64,000 bases of DNA from Acidobacteriota bacterium (GCA_021851335.1 JAJZEA010000007.1:24665-88664), one strand, 5' to 3'. Positions 26,443 to 35,197 are shown, counted from the first letter of the stretch. Translations and numbers: made by a program. The notes: generated from the sequence alone by a model not told the origin.

Positions 26443-27276
26443 TTATTTTGTCACGTTCACCGGCGTCGGCGCATTCTTCGGCGTAGACAGATAGCCGGTC
26501 ACCTGATTCTTGTTGTCGATCGAGTTGATGACGATCTCGTAGAGCATCGGGTCGCGTCCGGTGTAGAACTGGAGCGGCTCGTCCGTGTTGCGATCCTTCT
26601 TCTCATACCTGCGGTCGTCGGCAAAGACATCGAGCGTGAAGCGATTGTGCTTCAGGTCGGCCTTGCGCAGCTCCAGGCTGACGGTGGCCACCGGCTGTCT
26701 GCGTCCGCGCGTCAGCTTGAACTCGTAGTAGTTGCGGTCGCCGCGATGCTTCAGCGCGTCGAGTTCCGTGGCGTTGCGAGCGATCAGCCCGGACTGCATG
26801 CCCATGTCGCCCTTCATCGACTGCAACTGCGAGATGGTCGTCGCCAGATCGCTCTGCGTCTTGGCCACGTCGGTCTTCACCCCGCCCACGTCGGTCTTCA
26901 CGTTGGAGACTTCGCTCGAAACCGCATTGATCTGCTGCGAGGTCTGCTTCTGCGCCGTCTCCAGCCGCTGACTGTCGGCCTGTTCGCGCCGCAGAATATC
27001 CTGCGCGCGCGCCTCAAGCTGCTTCTGCGTCAGTCCCAGGGACTGGCCCATCTCTTCGCTGGTCACCTTGAGCCGGGCGTTCGTCTCACGAAGCTCGGCA
27101 GCCAGCTTTGCAGTCTGCTGATCCGCGTCGCTGAGCGCGGCAGACTCCCGGCTGATGCGTCCGGAGAGCACGTAATTCCAACCCAGACTGGCTACGCCTA
27201 CGACCAGACTTGTCGCAACAATGCCCAACAATGCTCCCGAAACCGAGCGCGACGGTGCTGTGTCAAACTCACTCAT
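26443..27276 (-). CDS. Membrane-anchored coiled-coil protein, unknown function
   Basis: 277 aa. One transmembrane helix near the N-terminus (residues 14-35, ALLGIVATSLVVGVASLGWN) is followed by a long coiled coil, about 38-165, including a heptad-like stretch VSNVKTDVGGVKTDVAKT. The C-terminal about 95 residues form a beta-rich domain (NYYEFKLTRGRRQPVATVSL, FTLDVFADDRRYEKK, LYEIVINSIDKNQVTGYLSTP-like). ATG 27276 has AAGGA 8 nt upstream. No motif gives a function; an envelope-tethered structural or regulatory role is possible. Convergent with the gene at 25830. Confidence 0.78.
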   Translation of the reverse strand: MSEFDTAPSRSVSGALLGIVATSLVVGVASLGWNYVLSGRISRESAALSDADQQTAKLAAELRETNARLKVTSEEMGQSLGLTQKQLEARAQDILRREQADSQRLETAQKQTSQQINAVSSEVSNVKTDVGGVKTDVAKTQSDLATTISQLQSMKGDMGMQSGLIARNATELDALKHRGDRNYYEFKLTRGRRQPVATVSLELRKADLKHNRFTLDVFADDRRYEKKDRNTDEPLQFYTGRDPMLYEIVINSIDNKNQVTGYLSTPKNAPTPVNVTK

Positions 27277-27481
27277 CAGTGTTTCCTTTCACTTGCCTGC
27301 AAGCAACAGAATAGCCGGTCTTTTCGTTCCAACCCTTATCGGACGCAGAAAAGACGATTCCGGATGCCAATCCGTTACTGGAAGTGTAATTGACGTGCCC
27401 GGATTGAGTGGGAAAGCAAACTCGTTTTCGGCTTTTGGGCGGACTTGCGTTTCACACAGCAAAACAATCGATAGAGTAAAA

Positions 27482-27511
27482 GTGACAACTGCCGAATCGC
27501 TGCGCTATAAA
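27482..27511 (+). promoter_or_regulatory. Candidate sigma70-type promoter for citrate synthase
   Basis: GTGACA (27482-27487) and TATAAA (27506-27511) are separated by 18 nt, giving a transcript start about 85 nt before the gltA ATG. This is the best match in the 326-bp gap 27277-27602, which is otherwise featureless to me. Confidence 0.45.
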
Positions 27512-27602
27512 AGGCAGGTAAGGAATCGGAGAGTTCGCAAGGAAACGCTCCGAATCCGGCTCGAATCTGATGACAAATTGAAACCGGGAGCAAAACAAGA
27601 TT

Positions 27603-28739
27603 ATGTCGACTGCGACTGCTGGCAAAGGACTTGAAGGAATTGTTGCCGCGAACTCCGGCATCTGCTGGATTGACGGCGATGCGGGGATTCTTTCCTACCG
27701 CGGAATTGATATACATGAACTGGCCAGCCACTCGACCTTTGAAGAGACTGCGTATCTGCTTTGGAATGGTGGTCTTCCCAATGCAACCGAGTTACGAGAT
27801 TTCTCTCGCTCGCTGGCCGAGGCGCGCGTGCTCGACAGCAGAATCATCGACCTGCTGCGCTCGTTTCCCAGGACCGGCACGCCAATGGAAGTGCTGCGGA
27901 CGGCAGTCTCCGCGCTCAGTCTCTACGACGCCGACGAACTCGACAACACCCATGACGCCAACGTGCGCAAAGCCTTCCGCCTGACCGCGCAGGTGGCCAT
28001 GATCGTGGCCATCTACGACCGCATTCGCAAGGGCAAGCCCATCGTCGAGGCGGACAAGAATCTGACCCACGCGGGCAATTTCCTCTGGATGCTGACGGGC
28101 GAAAAGCCCTCCGAAACAGCCACCCGCACGCTCGACATTGCGCTGATTCTTCATGCCGACCACGAGCTGAACGCCTCCACCTTTGCCGCGCGCGTCATCG
28201 CCGCCACGCTCTCCGACATTCACTCCGCCGTCACCGGCGCCATCGGCGCGCTCAAGGGGCCGCTGCATGGCGGCGCCAATGAAGCCGTCATGCGGATGCT
28301 CTTTGCCATCGACAAGGCTGGCGCGGACCCGGTCGAGTATGTGAAGCAGATGCTGGCGGACAAGAAGAAAGTCTCCGGCTTTGGCCACCGCGTGTACAAG
28401 ACCGAAGACCCGCGCGCCACCCATTTGCGCCGCATGAGCGAGCAGCTTTCCAAAGACTCCGGCATCACGAAGTGGTACGACTGGTCGCGCAAGATCGAGC
28501 TGTACATCAACGCGGAAAAGAAGCTGAACGCCAACGTCGATTTCTACTCCGCCTCGACCTACACGACGCTGGGCATCGATGTGGATCTCTTCACGCCGAT
28601 CTTTGCCGTCAGCCGCATCGCCGGATGGTCCGCGCACGTCATCGAGCAACTGGACGACAACCGCCTGATCCGCCCGCGCGCCGAGTACATCGGACCCGCA
28701 TATCCTTCGCCATACGTACCGCTGGCGCAGCGCGGATAA
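27603..28739 (+). CDS. gltA: Citrate synthase (or 2-methylcitrate synthase)
   Basis: 378 aa, the short type I/II form found in many bacteria. It condenses oxaloacetate with acetyl-CoA in the TCA cycle. Active-site regions are intact: LILHADHELNASTFAARV (His), GPLHGGANEAV (His), SGFGHRVYKTEDPRA (His/Arg) and ANVDFYSAS (Asp). N-terminal GILSYRGIDIHELASHSTFEETAYLLW is typical. The short length and motifs do not cleanly separate GltA from PrpC; no prpB/prpD neighbours are present, so citrate synthase is preferred. GGGAG lies about 12 nt before ATG 27603. A hairpin terminator follows. Confidence 0.93.
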   Translation: MSTATAGKGLEGIVAANSGICWIDGDAGILSYRGIDIHELASHSTFEETAYLLWNGGLPNATELRDFSRSLAEARVLDSRIIDLLRSFPRTGTPMEVLRTAVSALSLYDADELDNTHDANVRKAFRLTAQVAMIVAIYDRIRKGKPIVEADKNLTHAGNFLWMLTGEKPSETATRTLDIALILHADHELNASTFAARVIAATLSDIHSAVTGAIGALKGPLHGGANEAVMRMLFAIDKAGADPVEYVKQMLADKKKVSGFGHRVYKTEDPRATHLRRMSEQLSKDSGITKWYDWSRKIELYINAEKKLNANVDFYSASTYTTLGIDVDLFTPIFAVSRIAGWSAHVIEQLDDNRLIRPRAEYIGPAYPSPYVPLAQRG

Positions 28740-28761
28740 CTCATCTCCGTGAAAGATCGAG

Positions 28762-28787
28762 ACGGCGAGGATTACGCTCCTCGCCGT
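28762..28787 (+). terminator. Rho-independent terminator after citrate synthase
   Basis: A 9-bp GC-rich stem (ACGGCGAGG / CCTCGCCGT) with an 8-nt loop, followed by TTCTCTT, begins 23 nt past the gltA stop. Confidence 0.82.
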
Positions 28788-28845
28788 TTCTCTTGCGCGA
28801 ACAGGCAAAATCAATCCTCGGTACAATGGGATGTGAGGATTGCCG

Positions 28846-30021
28846 ATGCGCAGGATTTACATGGACGCGAACGCGACGACACCGCTGCTGCCGGACGTGC
28901 TGGCTTCGATGCAGCCCTACTGGATCGAGCATTTTGCCAATGCCTCGTCGATTCACCAGCCGGGCCAGGAAGCGCGGCGCGGCGTCGACCATGCGCGCGA
29001 GCAGGTGGCGCAATTTCTGGGCTGCCGCACCGCCGAGGTGGTCTTCAACTCCGGCGGCACCGAGGGCGATAACACCGCGCTGCGCGGCATCCTGTGCGCG
29101 GGTGACCATCTGATTACGACGGCCATCGAGCACTCCGCCATTCTCACCACTGCCGCTCATCTGGAGCAGTCCGGCGTAGCCGTCACGCGCGTGGCTCCAC
29201 TGCCGGACGGAAGCATCGATCCGGAAGCGATTCAAGCCGCTCTTCGACCCACGACGCGGCTGATCAGCGTGATGATGGCCAACAACGAAACCGGCGTCGT
29301 GCAGCCGGTCGAGGCGATTGGCCGGATCGCGGCAAAAGCAGGCGTTCCGCTGCATCTGGACGCCGTGCAGGCAGCGGGAAAGGTTCCGATTCGCGTCGAG
29401 GAGATTGGCTGTCACCTGCTCTCGATCAGCGCGCACAAGATGCACGGGCCCAAGGGCGTCGGCGCGCTGTTTGTCCGGCGCGGCACACAGATCGAATCGC
29501 TGGTGCTCGGCGGCGGCCACGAGCGTCGACGACGCGCAGGCACGGAAAACGTCCCCGGCATCGTCGGCTTCGGCCATGCCGCGGAGATTGCGCAGAAGAC
29601 CCTGGCCGATGGAACGATGGACCGGCTGGCCGCGCTGCGCGATCGGCTCGAGAACGGTTTGCTCGCTCGCATTCCCGGCTGCGGCGTGAATGGCTGCGGC
29701 ATGAATGGCTCAACCGCGCCGCGCGTGGCCAACACCGCCAACCTCTGGTTTGACGCCGTCGACAGCGAAGCGCTGGTCATCGCTCTGGACCTCAAGGGCC
29801 TGTCTGTCTCCGGCGGTTCGGCTTGCCACTCCGGAGCCACGGAACCCTCGCATGTCCTGCTGGCGATGGGCGTGGACAAGGCGCGCGCTCGCGCCAGTCT
29901 GCGATTCAGCCTCTTGAAGACGGCAACACAGGCCGATGTGGACGCAGTGCTGGAGATTGTGCCCACGGCCGTCGAGCGACTGCGCGCGCTCGCACCCGCC
30001 CTGGCCGGGGTGAGCGCATGA
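28846..30021 (+). CDS. iscS: Cysteine desulfurase (NifS/IscS family)
   Basis: 391 aa PLP enzyme that takes sulfur from cysteine for Fe-S clusters or tRNA thiolation. YMDANATTPLLPDV, NSGGTEGDNTA, MMANNETGVVQPV and LHLDAVQAAGK are canonical. The PLP lysine is Lys198 in SAHKMHGPKGVG and the persulfide cysteine is Cys327 in SGGSACHSGATEPSHVL. ATG 28846 has GAGG 8 nt upstream. A small peptide duplication (GCGVNGCGMNG) lies at about 278-288. It overlaps mnmA by 4 nt (ATGA), so it probably feeds sulfur to MnmA; a dedicated role rather than a general ISC role is inference, since no iscU or iscA is adjacent. Confidence 0.92.
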   Translation: MRRIYMDANATTPLLPDVLASMQPYWIEHFANASSIHQPGQEARRGVDHAREQVAQFLGCRTAEVVFNSGGTEGDNTALRGILCAGDHLITTAIEHSAILTTAAHLEQSGVAVTRVAPLPDGSIDPEAIQAALRPTTRLISVMMANNETGVVQPVEAIGRIAAKAGVPLHLDAVQAAGKVPIRVEEIGCHLLSISAHKMHGPKGVGALFVRRGTQIESLVLGGGHERRRRAGTENVPGIVGFGHAAEIAQKTLADGTMDRLAALRDRLENGLLARIPGCGVNGCGMNGSTAPRVANTANLWFDAVDSEALVIALDLKGLSVSGGSACHSGATEPSHVLLAMGVDKARARASLRFSLLKTATQADVDAVLEIVPTAVERLRALAPALAGVSA

Positions 30022-31178
30022 GCACACAGACCACCACACCGGCTCCTTGTGCCACCGGCGAGCTGATCGCCGTCGCCATGTCGGGCGGCGTCGACTCCTC
30101 CACCGTGGCCGCCATGCTGCGCGAGCAGGGTGCCGAGGTCATCGGCCTCACGCTGCAACTGTGGGACCAGAATCGACTGGCCGGTAAGCCCGGCGTGCCC
30201 ACGCGCTCCACCGGCCGCTGCTGCTCGCTCGACGATGTTTACGACGCGCGGCGCGTCGCCGAATCGCTGGGCATTCCCTACTACGTCGTCAATCAGCAGG
30301 AGCGCTTCGAGCGCGACGTGGTGCGGCCCTTTGTCGACGACTACCTCGCCGGGCGCACGCCCATTCCCTGCTCGCTTTGCAACAACCATCTGAAGTTCGA
30401 TCAGCTTCTGCTCACCGCGCGACAGATCGGCGCAACCAAGATCGCCACCGGCCACTACGCACGCAACGAATTCGATCCCGCTCGCGGTCGATGGATTCTG
30501 AAGCGGCCCGCGGATCTGGCCAAGGATCAGACCTGGTTTCTCTTTGGACTGACGCAGGATCAGCTTGCGCACACGCTTTTCCCGCTCGGTAATCTCACCA
30601 AGCCGGAGGTCCGCGAGATTGCGCGCGCAGGCGGTCTGGCGCTGGCCGACAAACCCGACTCACAGGAAATCTGCTTCATTCCCGGAGGCGATTACAAGCA
30701 GTTCATCGCCAACTATCTCGACGAGCAGGGCGAGCGCGTGCCAGACTCCGCCGGTCAACTGGTGACAACCTCCGGCGAAGCGCTTGGCCATCACAGCGGC
30801 ATTCACAACTTCACCATCGGCCAGCGCAAAGGCCTGGGCGTCTTCGCGCCCAATCCACTTTACGTGCTTCAGATTGATCCCGCTTCGCGGCGCGTGACCG
30901 TGGGCGGCGAGCCGGAGCTGAATCGGCCCTCGCTGCTGGTCAATCGGCTGAACTGGATCGGCATCGCTTCGCTCGATGCTCCACGCCGCGCCGAGGTGCG
31001 CATCCGGCACAGCCAGCAGCCCACTCCAGCCACGCTCGAACCGGCCGGTGAAGACCGTGTGCGCGTCCTCTTCGACGAGCCGCAACGCGCCGTCACGCCA
31101 GGGCATTCGGCGGTCTTCTATCACGGCGATGAGGTGCTGGGCGGCGGATGGATTCTGCCGCCCGAAGCCTCTCGCTGA
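30018..31178 (+). CDS. mnmA: tRNA-specific 2-thiouridylase MnmA
   Basis: 386 aa. MnmA 2-thiolates U34 of tRNA-Lys, -Glu and -Gln using ATP and persulfide sulfur. The PP-loop SGGVDSS is at 22-28. The catalytic cysteine pair is represented by Cys121 in PIPCSLCNNHLKFDQLL and the cysteine in DSQEICFIPGGDY. KDQTWFLFGLTQDQL, GHHSGIHNFTIGQRKGLGV and GEDRVRVLFDEPQRAVTPGHSAVFY are also family-typical. Start at ATG 30018, inside the end of the desulfurase gene. Convergent with the TonB receptor, only 22 bp apart, so the two transcripts may overlap. Confidence 0.96.
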   Translation: MSTQTTTPAPCATGELIAVAMSGGVDSSTVAAMLREQGAEVIGLTLQLWDQNRLAGKPGVPTRSTGRCCSLDDVYDARRVAESLGIPYYVVNQQERFERDVVRPFVDDYLAGRTPIPCSLCNNHLKFDQLLLTARQIGATKIATGHYARNEFDPARGRWILKRPADLAKDQTWFLFGLTQDQLAHTLFPLGNLTKPEVREIARAGGLALADKPDSQEICFIPGGDYKQFIANYLDEQGERVPDSAGQLVTTSGEALGHHSGIHNFTIGQRKGLGVFAPNPLYVLQIDPASRRVTVGGEPELNRPSLLVNRLNWIGIASLDAPRRAEVRIRHSQQPTPATLEPAGEDRVRVLFDEPQRAVTPGHSAVFYHGDEVLGGGWILPPEASR

Positions 31179-31200
31179 TGCTCTGCCAATGCTCCCGGAG

Positions 31201-33723
31201 TTACTGCAGCGGTGTTGCCGACTGCTTGCCGACGGCAATCCGTAACCCCAGACGGAAGTTGAACGGCAGGCTCGGATAGCCGATCGGAGCCATGTGCTGA
31301 TCGCTCAGCAGATTCTCCGCCTGGCCATAGATGGCCAGGTGCTGGAACAACTGGAAGCTGCCGCCAAAATCGATATTCGCATACCCGAAGTCGAGGTTGC
31401 GGTTAGGCAGCAGCAGTGAGTTGCCCTGGTTGATATCCATGTAGCCCAGAAAGGTGGAGTCATCGCTTCGACTGGAAAACGCGCCGGTGCCCAGCACCGT
31501 CCACCGCGTGCCCGCGTAGCTTACCGAAAAGTAGCCCGTGTGGGGCGGACGGCGAAAGGGCCGCGCGCCATCGAGCGGCGAATAGATACCAATCGGAATG
31601 CCGTTCAGCGTCGGCTCATAGCCGCCCAGCAGAGCCTGATTATCGCTGCTGAACGAGCGCTGCACGACCGTGTCCAGATAGGTATATCCCGCCTTGTAGC
31701 GGAAGCCGCGACCGACGCCGCCATCGACGGTGAACTCGATGCCCATCGCGCGAAAGGCTTCCGAGTTGACGGTCAGCGAGAATGCGCCGTCGTTATTCAG
31801 CGTGGACTCAAGCTGCTGCTGCTGCGCGGCGGTCAGACCGGGCAGCAGTTGCGGAATCAGCCCCACTCCCACCGACTCGATCTGGCGGCCAAACTCGTTG
31901 TGAAAGAGATTCAGGTGAACGATCATCCTTTCACCCAGCATCGCCTGTTCCAGTCCGCCCTGCCACGTGCGCGAGGTGGGCGCTTCCAGTTGCGGAATGT
32001 GCAGTGACGCGATAGTGGCCGCGCCGCCGTTGGCCTGCAGAAACGTGTAGAGTGATCCGGCCTGGTCGGCAACGGTTGGCTCGCGCACGCCTTCGGCAAA
32101 GTCGAAGTTCACGCGCGTCCCGTTGAAGACGCCATGACGCGGGCGAACCAGGTAATAGCTCAGACCAAAACGCGGCGTCAACTGCGTGCCAAAAAGCTGA
32201 TAGCGCTCCAGGCTCCCGCCCAGCGTATAGAAGAATCGACTGTGGAAGTCGCCCGTCAGCTCCGCCAGATAGTCGTAGTTGTTGCGCTCCACCTGGTCGT
32301 TGAGCGCATACACCGGCTCTCGCTCATCGCCGCGCTCGTTCTCATAGTGGAAGCCGACCAGGCCCGTGATATGCGGCGTGAAGTGATAGTCGCCCTGATA
32401 CTGGATCTGATCACGGTTCGAGACCAGATCCAGGCGATTCGGATAGACCGATCCGTTGCCCGTCGAGTAGTCCAGCAGCGCCTGGCCCACCACCTGGTAG
32501 CCGTTCGCTCCGCGAATCGTCACGTCTTCGCCATAGAAGTTGCCCGCATTCGGATACGCCAGATTGCAGCTATTCACCGGCTCGCAGATGCCCGCCGGAT
32601 ACCACTGCTGCGACTGCTCGCGCTTGCGTGTCGCGCCGTATTCGACACGGTTGTGAAAATCCGACGTCAGTTGATACTCGAGCGAGCCGGTCACGTAGAG
32701 ATTCTGGTCGCTCTGCTTGCGATCGTCGGGAATGAAGTAGAAGTTCCACGCATTCGGCACACCCACGGCGGAGACGATGTAGTGCACCGTCCCGCGCAGC
32801 GCCAGATTCGCCGTCGGCTGCCAGCCCAGATTTCCCGCAGCCGCTCCCTCGTGATACTGATCCATCGGCAACGCGTTCGACGTCTGCAGCCAGGAGTATG
32901 CGCCGTAGTAATCAAGCCGATTGTGGCTGCCCGCCAGGTCCAGTTCGTTGCGCGCCGTGTGAAAGTTGCCCACATCGCCGCGAAAGGTCACCGTGGGCGA
33001 GCTGGTGAATCCCTCCGGCGTGTGAAACTGCACCACACCCGAGGCCGCGTCCGCGCCATAGAGATTGCTGTCCGGCCCGCGATAGGTCTCCACGCTCTGG
33101 ATGCCCGTGTTGCCCATATTGCCATAGTCAAAGATGCCGCCAATCTCGTCGATTGGAATGCCGTCCAGCAGCGTCAGGCTTGCGTCCGAGTCACCACCGC
33201 GCAGAAACAGCGAAGTCTGCGCGCCTCGCTGCCCGGCCTGCACCACGCTCACGCCCGGCTCAATCCGCAGCGCATCGACGAAATCCTCCTGCCTGTCGAT
33301 GTCGGTCGGCGTCAGCACGGAGGTCGGCTCGCTCGTCTCGTCCTGCGGCGTGGGCGTGCCCGTCGCCGAGACCACCATCGACTCATGCACCCACTCCGGC
33401 TCCAGAATCAGCGTGCGTTCCACGCTGTCCGACTGCCCGGCATAGAACGCAGGCACGTTGAGCTGGCGAAAGGTATGCGCCTGAATGACCAGCGTGAAGC
33501 GGCCACTGTGGCCGGTCACAAACTGAAACGTACCGTCAGAGGCCGAGCGCGTCTGCCGAATATACGTTCCGTTGAGCCCCAGCAGGATGGTTGCGCCTTG
33601 AATGGTCGCCCCGGTCGTGTCTCGCACCGTTCCACGAATCACACCGGCAAAGGCCGCAACAGGCAGGCAAAGAAAAAGCACACAAGCAAGATACCGGCGC
33701 AGTCGCCAGAAAAAAGTCAACAT
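31201..33723 (-). CDS. TonB-dependent outer-membrane receptor, probably for cobalamin/corrinoid
   Basis: 840 aa. A signal peptide (residues about 8-27, ending VAAFA) leads into a carboxypeptidase-regulatory-like domain (GVIRGTVRDTTGATIQGATI, about 28-110). The plug follows at about 125-235 (TPTDIDRQEDFVDALRIEPGVSVVQ, TSLFLRGGDSDASLTLLDGIPI, YRGPDSNLYGADAASGVV), then a 22-strand-type barrel. A cobalamin riboswitch directly upstream makes vitamin B12/corrinoid the likely ligand, making it functionally BtuB-like; the plug-start TonB box is not obvious. Two ATGs are adjacent; the second (33723) is better spaced from AAGGAG. No BtuFCD transporter is in the window. Confidence 0.92.
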   Translation of the reverse strand: MLTFFWRLRRYLACVLFLCLPVAAFAGVIRGTVRDTTGATIQGATILLGLNGTYIRQTRSASDGTFQFVTGHSGRFTLVIQAHTFRQLNVPAFYAGQSDSVERTLILEPEWVHESMVVSATGTPTPQDETSEPTSVLTPTDIDRQEDFVDALRIEPGVSVVQAGQRGAQTSLFLRGGDSDASLTLLDGIPIDEIGGIFDYGNMGNTGIQSVETYRGPDSNLYGADAASGVVQFHTPEGFTSSPTVTFRGDVGNFHTARNELDLAGSHNRLDYYGAYSWLQTSNALPMDQYHEGAAAGNLGWQPTANLALRGTVHYIVSAVGVPNAWNFYFIPDDRKQSDQNLYVTGSLEYQLTSDFHNRVEYGATRKREQSQQWYPAGICEPVNSCNLAYPNAGNFYGEDVTIRGANGYQVVGQALLDYSTGNGSVYPNRLDLVSNRDQIQYQGDYHFTPHITGLVGFHYENERGDEREPVYALNDQVERNNYDYLAELTGDFHSRFFYTLGGSLERYQLFGTQLTPRFGLSYYLVRPRHGVFNGTRVNFDFAEGVREPTVADQAGSLYTFLQANGGAATIASLHIPQLEAPTSRTWQGGLEQAMLGERMIVHLNLFHNEFGRQIESVGVGLIPQLLPGLTAAQQQQLESTLNNDGAFSLTVNSEAFRAMGIEFTVDGGVGRGFRYKAGYTYLDTVVQRSFSSDNQALLGGYEPTLNGIPIGIYSPLDGARPFRRPPHTGYFSVSYAGTRWTVLGTGAFSSRSDDSTFLGYMDINQGNSLLLPNRNLDFGYANIDFGGSFQLFQHLAIYGQAENLLSDQHMAPIGYPSLPFNFRLGLRIAVGKQSATPLQ

Positions 33724-33764
33724 CATTCTCCTTCCGTTCCCCTCGGAACGTCAGCGTTTGTCTC

Positions 33765-33955
33765 ACCTGAGGACCGGTCTCCTGACTCGCGCTTCTCCCG
33801 ATTCGTCGCCTTCCCGGAACGCATCCAGTGGCATGGACGAACGTGAAAACCTGGCGAAGCCGTCTTGCTCTTCAACGGCCCATCGCTTGAGTTTGTGCGC
33901 TTACAGTTGCGGGGCAGTGGCGGATTTACACCGCCTTCCCGAGCATCCTGGTGGT
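33765..33955 (-). promoter_or_regulatory. Cobalamin riboswitch
   Basis: Read on the minus strand the leader holds the ordered conserved pieces of an AdoCbl riboswitch: GGGAAGGCGGTGTAAATCC, then CCACTGCCCCGCAACTGTAA, then after a variable arm ATGCCACTGGATGC (B12 box region), GGGAAGGCG and the terminal GAGTCAGGAGACC. It ends about 40 nt before the TonB-receptor start. A small hairpin (CGTTCC-GAGG-GGAACG) sits just before the AAGGAG ribosome site and could be the translational switch. High B12 would be expected to shut the receptor gene off. Confidence 0.95.
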
Positions 33956-34102
33956 TTCAGTTGCGTTGAGCCGAAGGGTCAGTCTCTCGACCATCCCCTC
34001 GACTTTCATCGTTGGAACCTTCCTGCTCAGCATACGGAGCACGTCGGGCAAAGTCAAAATCATCGAAAGATTTGTTCGTGCCGTCAACAATCTTCCAGCC
34101 GC

Positions 34103-34495
34103 TCACTTCAGATACGCCCGCACCAGCTCGATCATGTCTTCGGCCAGTTCCTGCGCATTGGAGACGGATTTTTCCGGCGCCAACAGATGCAGGCGAATGT
34201 GATCCTCCATCACCTCGGCCATCAGGCTGTTGATGCCCCCGCGCACCGTTGCCAGCAGCATCAAAATCTCAGCGCAATCGTCGCCGCCGGTCAGCGAGCG
34301 CTCAATCGACTCCACCTGCCCGCGGATGCGCCGGATACGAGCGATGAGCTTTTGTTTTTCCTTATCCAATTTGCCCATCTTGTCCGCCTCGTCCATTTTG
34401 CCCACCTTGCCCATTTTGCCCATTTTGCCCACCTTGCCCATTTTTGCCGCCGTGGCCACTTTGCCGGTCGGGGCTGTTATGCTTGCTTTTTCCAT
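34103..34495 (-). CDS. CsoR/RcnR/FrmR-family metal- or formaldehyde-responsive repressor
   Basis: 130 aa. The C-terminal about 86 residues match the all-helical CsoR/RcnR/FrmR (DUF156) family: LIARIRRIRGQVESIERSL, DDCAEILMLLATVRGGINSL, MAEVMEDHIRLHL and ending ELVRAYLK. Ligand positions can be placed against the family: Cys in GGDDC, His in EDH and His four residues on in RLH, the Cys-His-His set of RcnR (Ni/Co) rather than copper CsoR. FrmR lacks the last His. An N-terminal tail of repeated Met-Gly-Lys units (about 17-45) is unusual. GAGG is 10 nt before ATG 34495. An operator-like G-tract lies in its promoter. A cobalt role would fit the B12-regulated neighbour, but that is inference. Confidence 0.88.
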   Translation of the reverse strand: MEKASITAPTGKVATAAKMGKVGKMGKMGKVGKMDEADKMGKLDKEKQKLIARIRRIRGQVESIERSLTGGDDCAEILMLLATVRGGINSLMAEVMEDHIRLHLLAPEKSVSNAQELAEDMIELVRAYLK

Positions 34496-34512
34496 TTTCG
34501 AAAAACCTCACT

Positions 34513-34534
34513 TGTATATCCTAGGGGGGTATGG
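34513..34534. promoter_or_regulatory. Candidate CsoR/RcnR-type operator in the regulator's own promoter
   Basis: The stretch TATCCTAGGGGGGTATGG, flanked by TTGTA...TACAA arms, has the G-tract plus AT-rich flank typical of operators of this family. It lies 18-39 nt upstream of the regulator ATG, so autoregulation is likely. The 10-mer AGGGGGGTAT (34523-34532) recurs at 41125-41134. Confidence 0.55.
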
Positions 34535-34903
34535 TACAAAATGAGAAGCGAGAGCCAACCGGCAACATCCGGATCAACACGGCAATCTGCTTCGAAAAAA
34601 CCCAAAAGCCTCTCAGCCTTTGCTTCTCTTCCTGTGTTGCGGAGATCGCTGTGAAGATCGCCCGGAGCACGGCTCCGGCTCATCGCTCACCGCCTGTCCC
34701 AGCATACAACCTGTGATTTTCAGCACCTGTGTTCGTCATCCAGGCGGGCCAACGGCACAACTTCCCAACCTTCCCGCACCCGCCGTCTCGAACCCACCGC
34801 CACGCATCGGCCTTCCCCCAGGGAAATCGCTCCTGCGGAACAACAACCGCGCTCCCATGCGCGAAGCCCATCAGCCTGCGCGCAAGCGCTCAAAGGAGGA
34901 ACG
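34535..34903. other. Intergenic region without a supported gene
   Basis: This 369-bp stretch has open frames but none with a convincing ribosome site or recognisable protein. It contains a small inverted repeat CCGGAGC-ACG-GCTCCGG near 34665 and, at its right end, the AAAGGAGG ribosome site of the small gene at 34904. I see no clear promoter. Confidence 0.4.
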
Positions 34904-35107
34904 ATGAACACGAAGAAATGGACTGCGCCCTTCAAGACTGCGCCAGGCATCGCCGCTTCAGCGACCACTCCACTCATTTGCCTCTGGCGCTCCAAGGGCA
35001 AACCGGGTACTCCGCTGGTCTGCGTCTGGAAACACGAACCGCGCACTACCACCAAAGTCCTCGAGCTTCCCGCGCCGCTCGAGGATGGATTACGACATTG
35101 CGCATGA
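34904..35107 (+). CDS. Small hypothetical protein, 67 aa
   Basis: The main evidence is a near-perfect ribosome site AAAGGAGG 4 nt before ATG 34904. The product starts MNTKKWTAPFKTAPGIAAS and is basic, with two cysteines in LICLWRSKG and PLVCVWKHE and one near the C-terminus; no signal peptide or membrane helix is clear. I recognise no family. It lies 90 bp before the porin gene and may be a leader or small operon partner. It could also be a decayed gene. Confidence 0.4.
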   Translation: MNTKKWTAPFKTAPGIAASATTPLICLWRSKGKPGTPLVCVWKHEPRTTTKVLELPAPLEDGLRHCA

Positions 35108-35197
35108 GTCCCTGCGCTGCGGTTTCCTGGGCAAATCTTTCCCGGATTTTTCACACAGCATCCCGAAAGCGCCCCATACAGTAAAACGGAGTAAGAG

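Noticed and set aside
32134..33846. 570-aa plus-strand frame opposite the TonB receptor
   Set aside because: Antisense shadow that also runs through the cobalamin riboswitch region.
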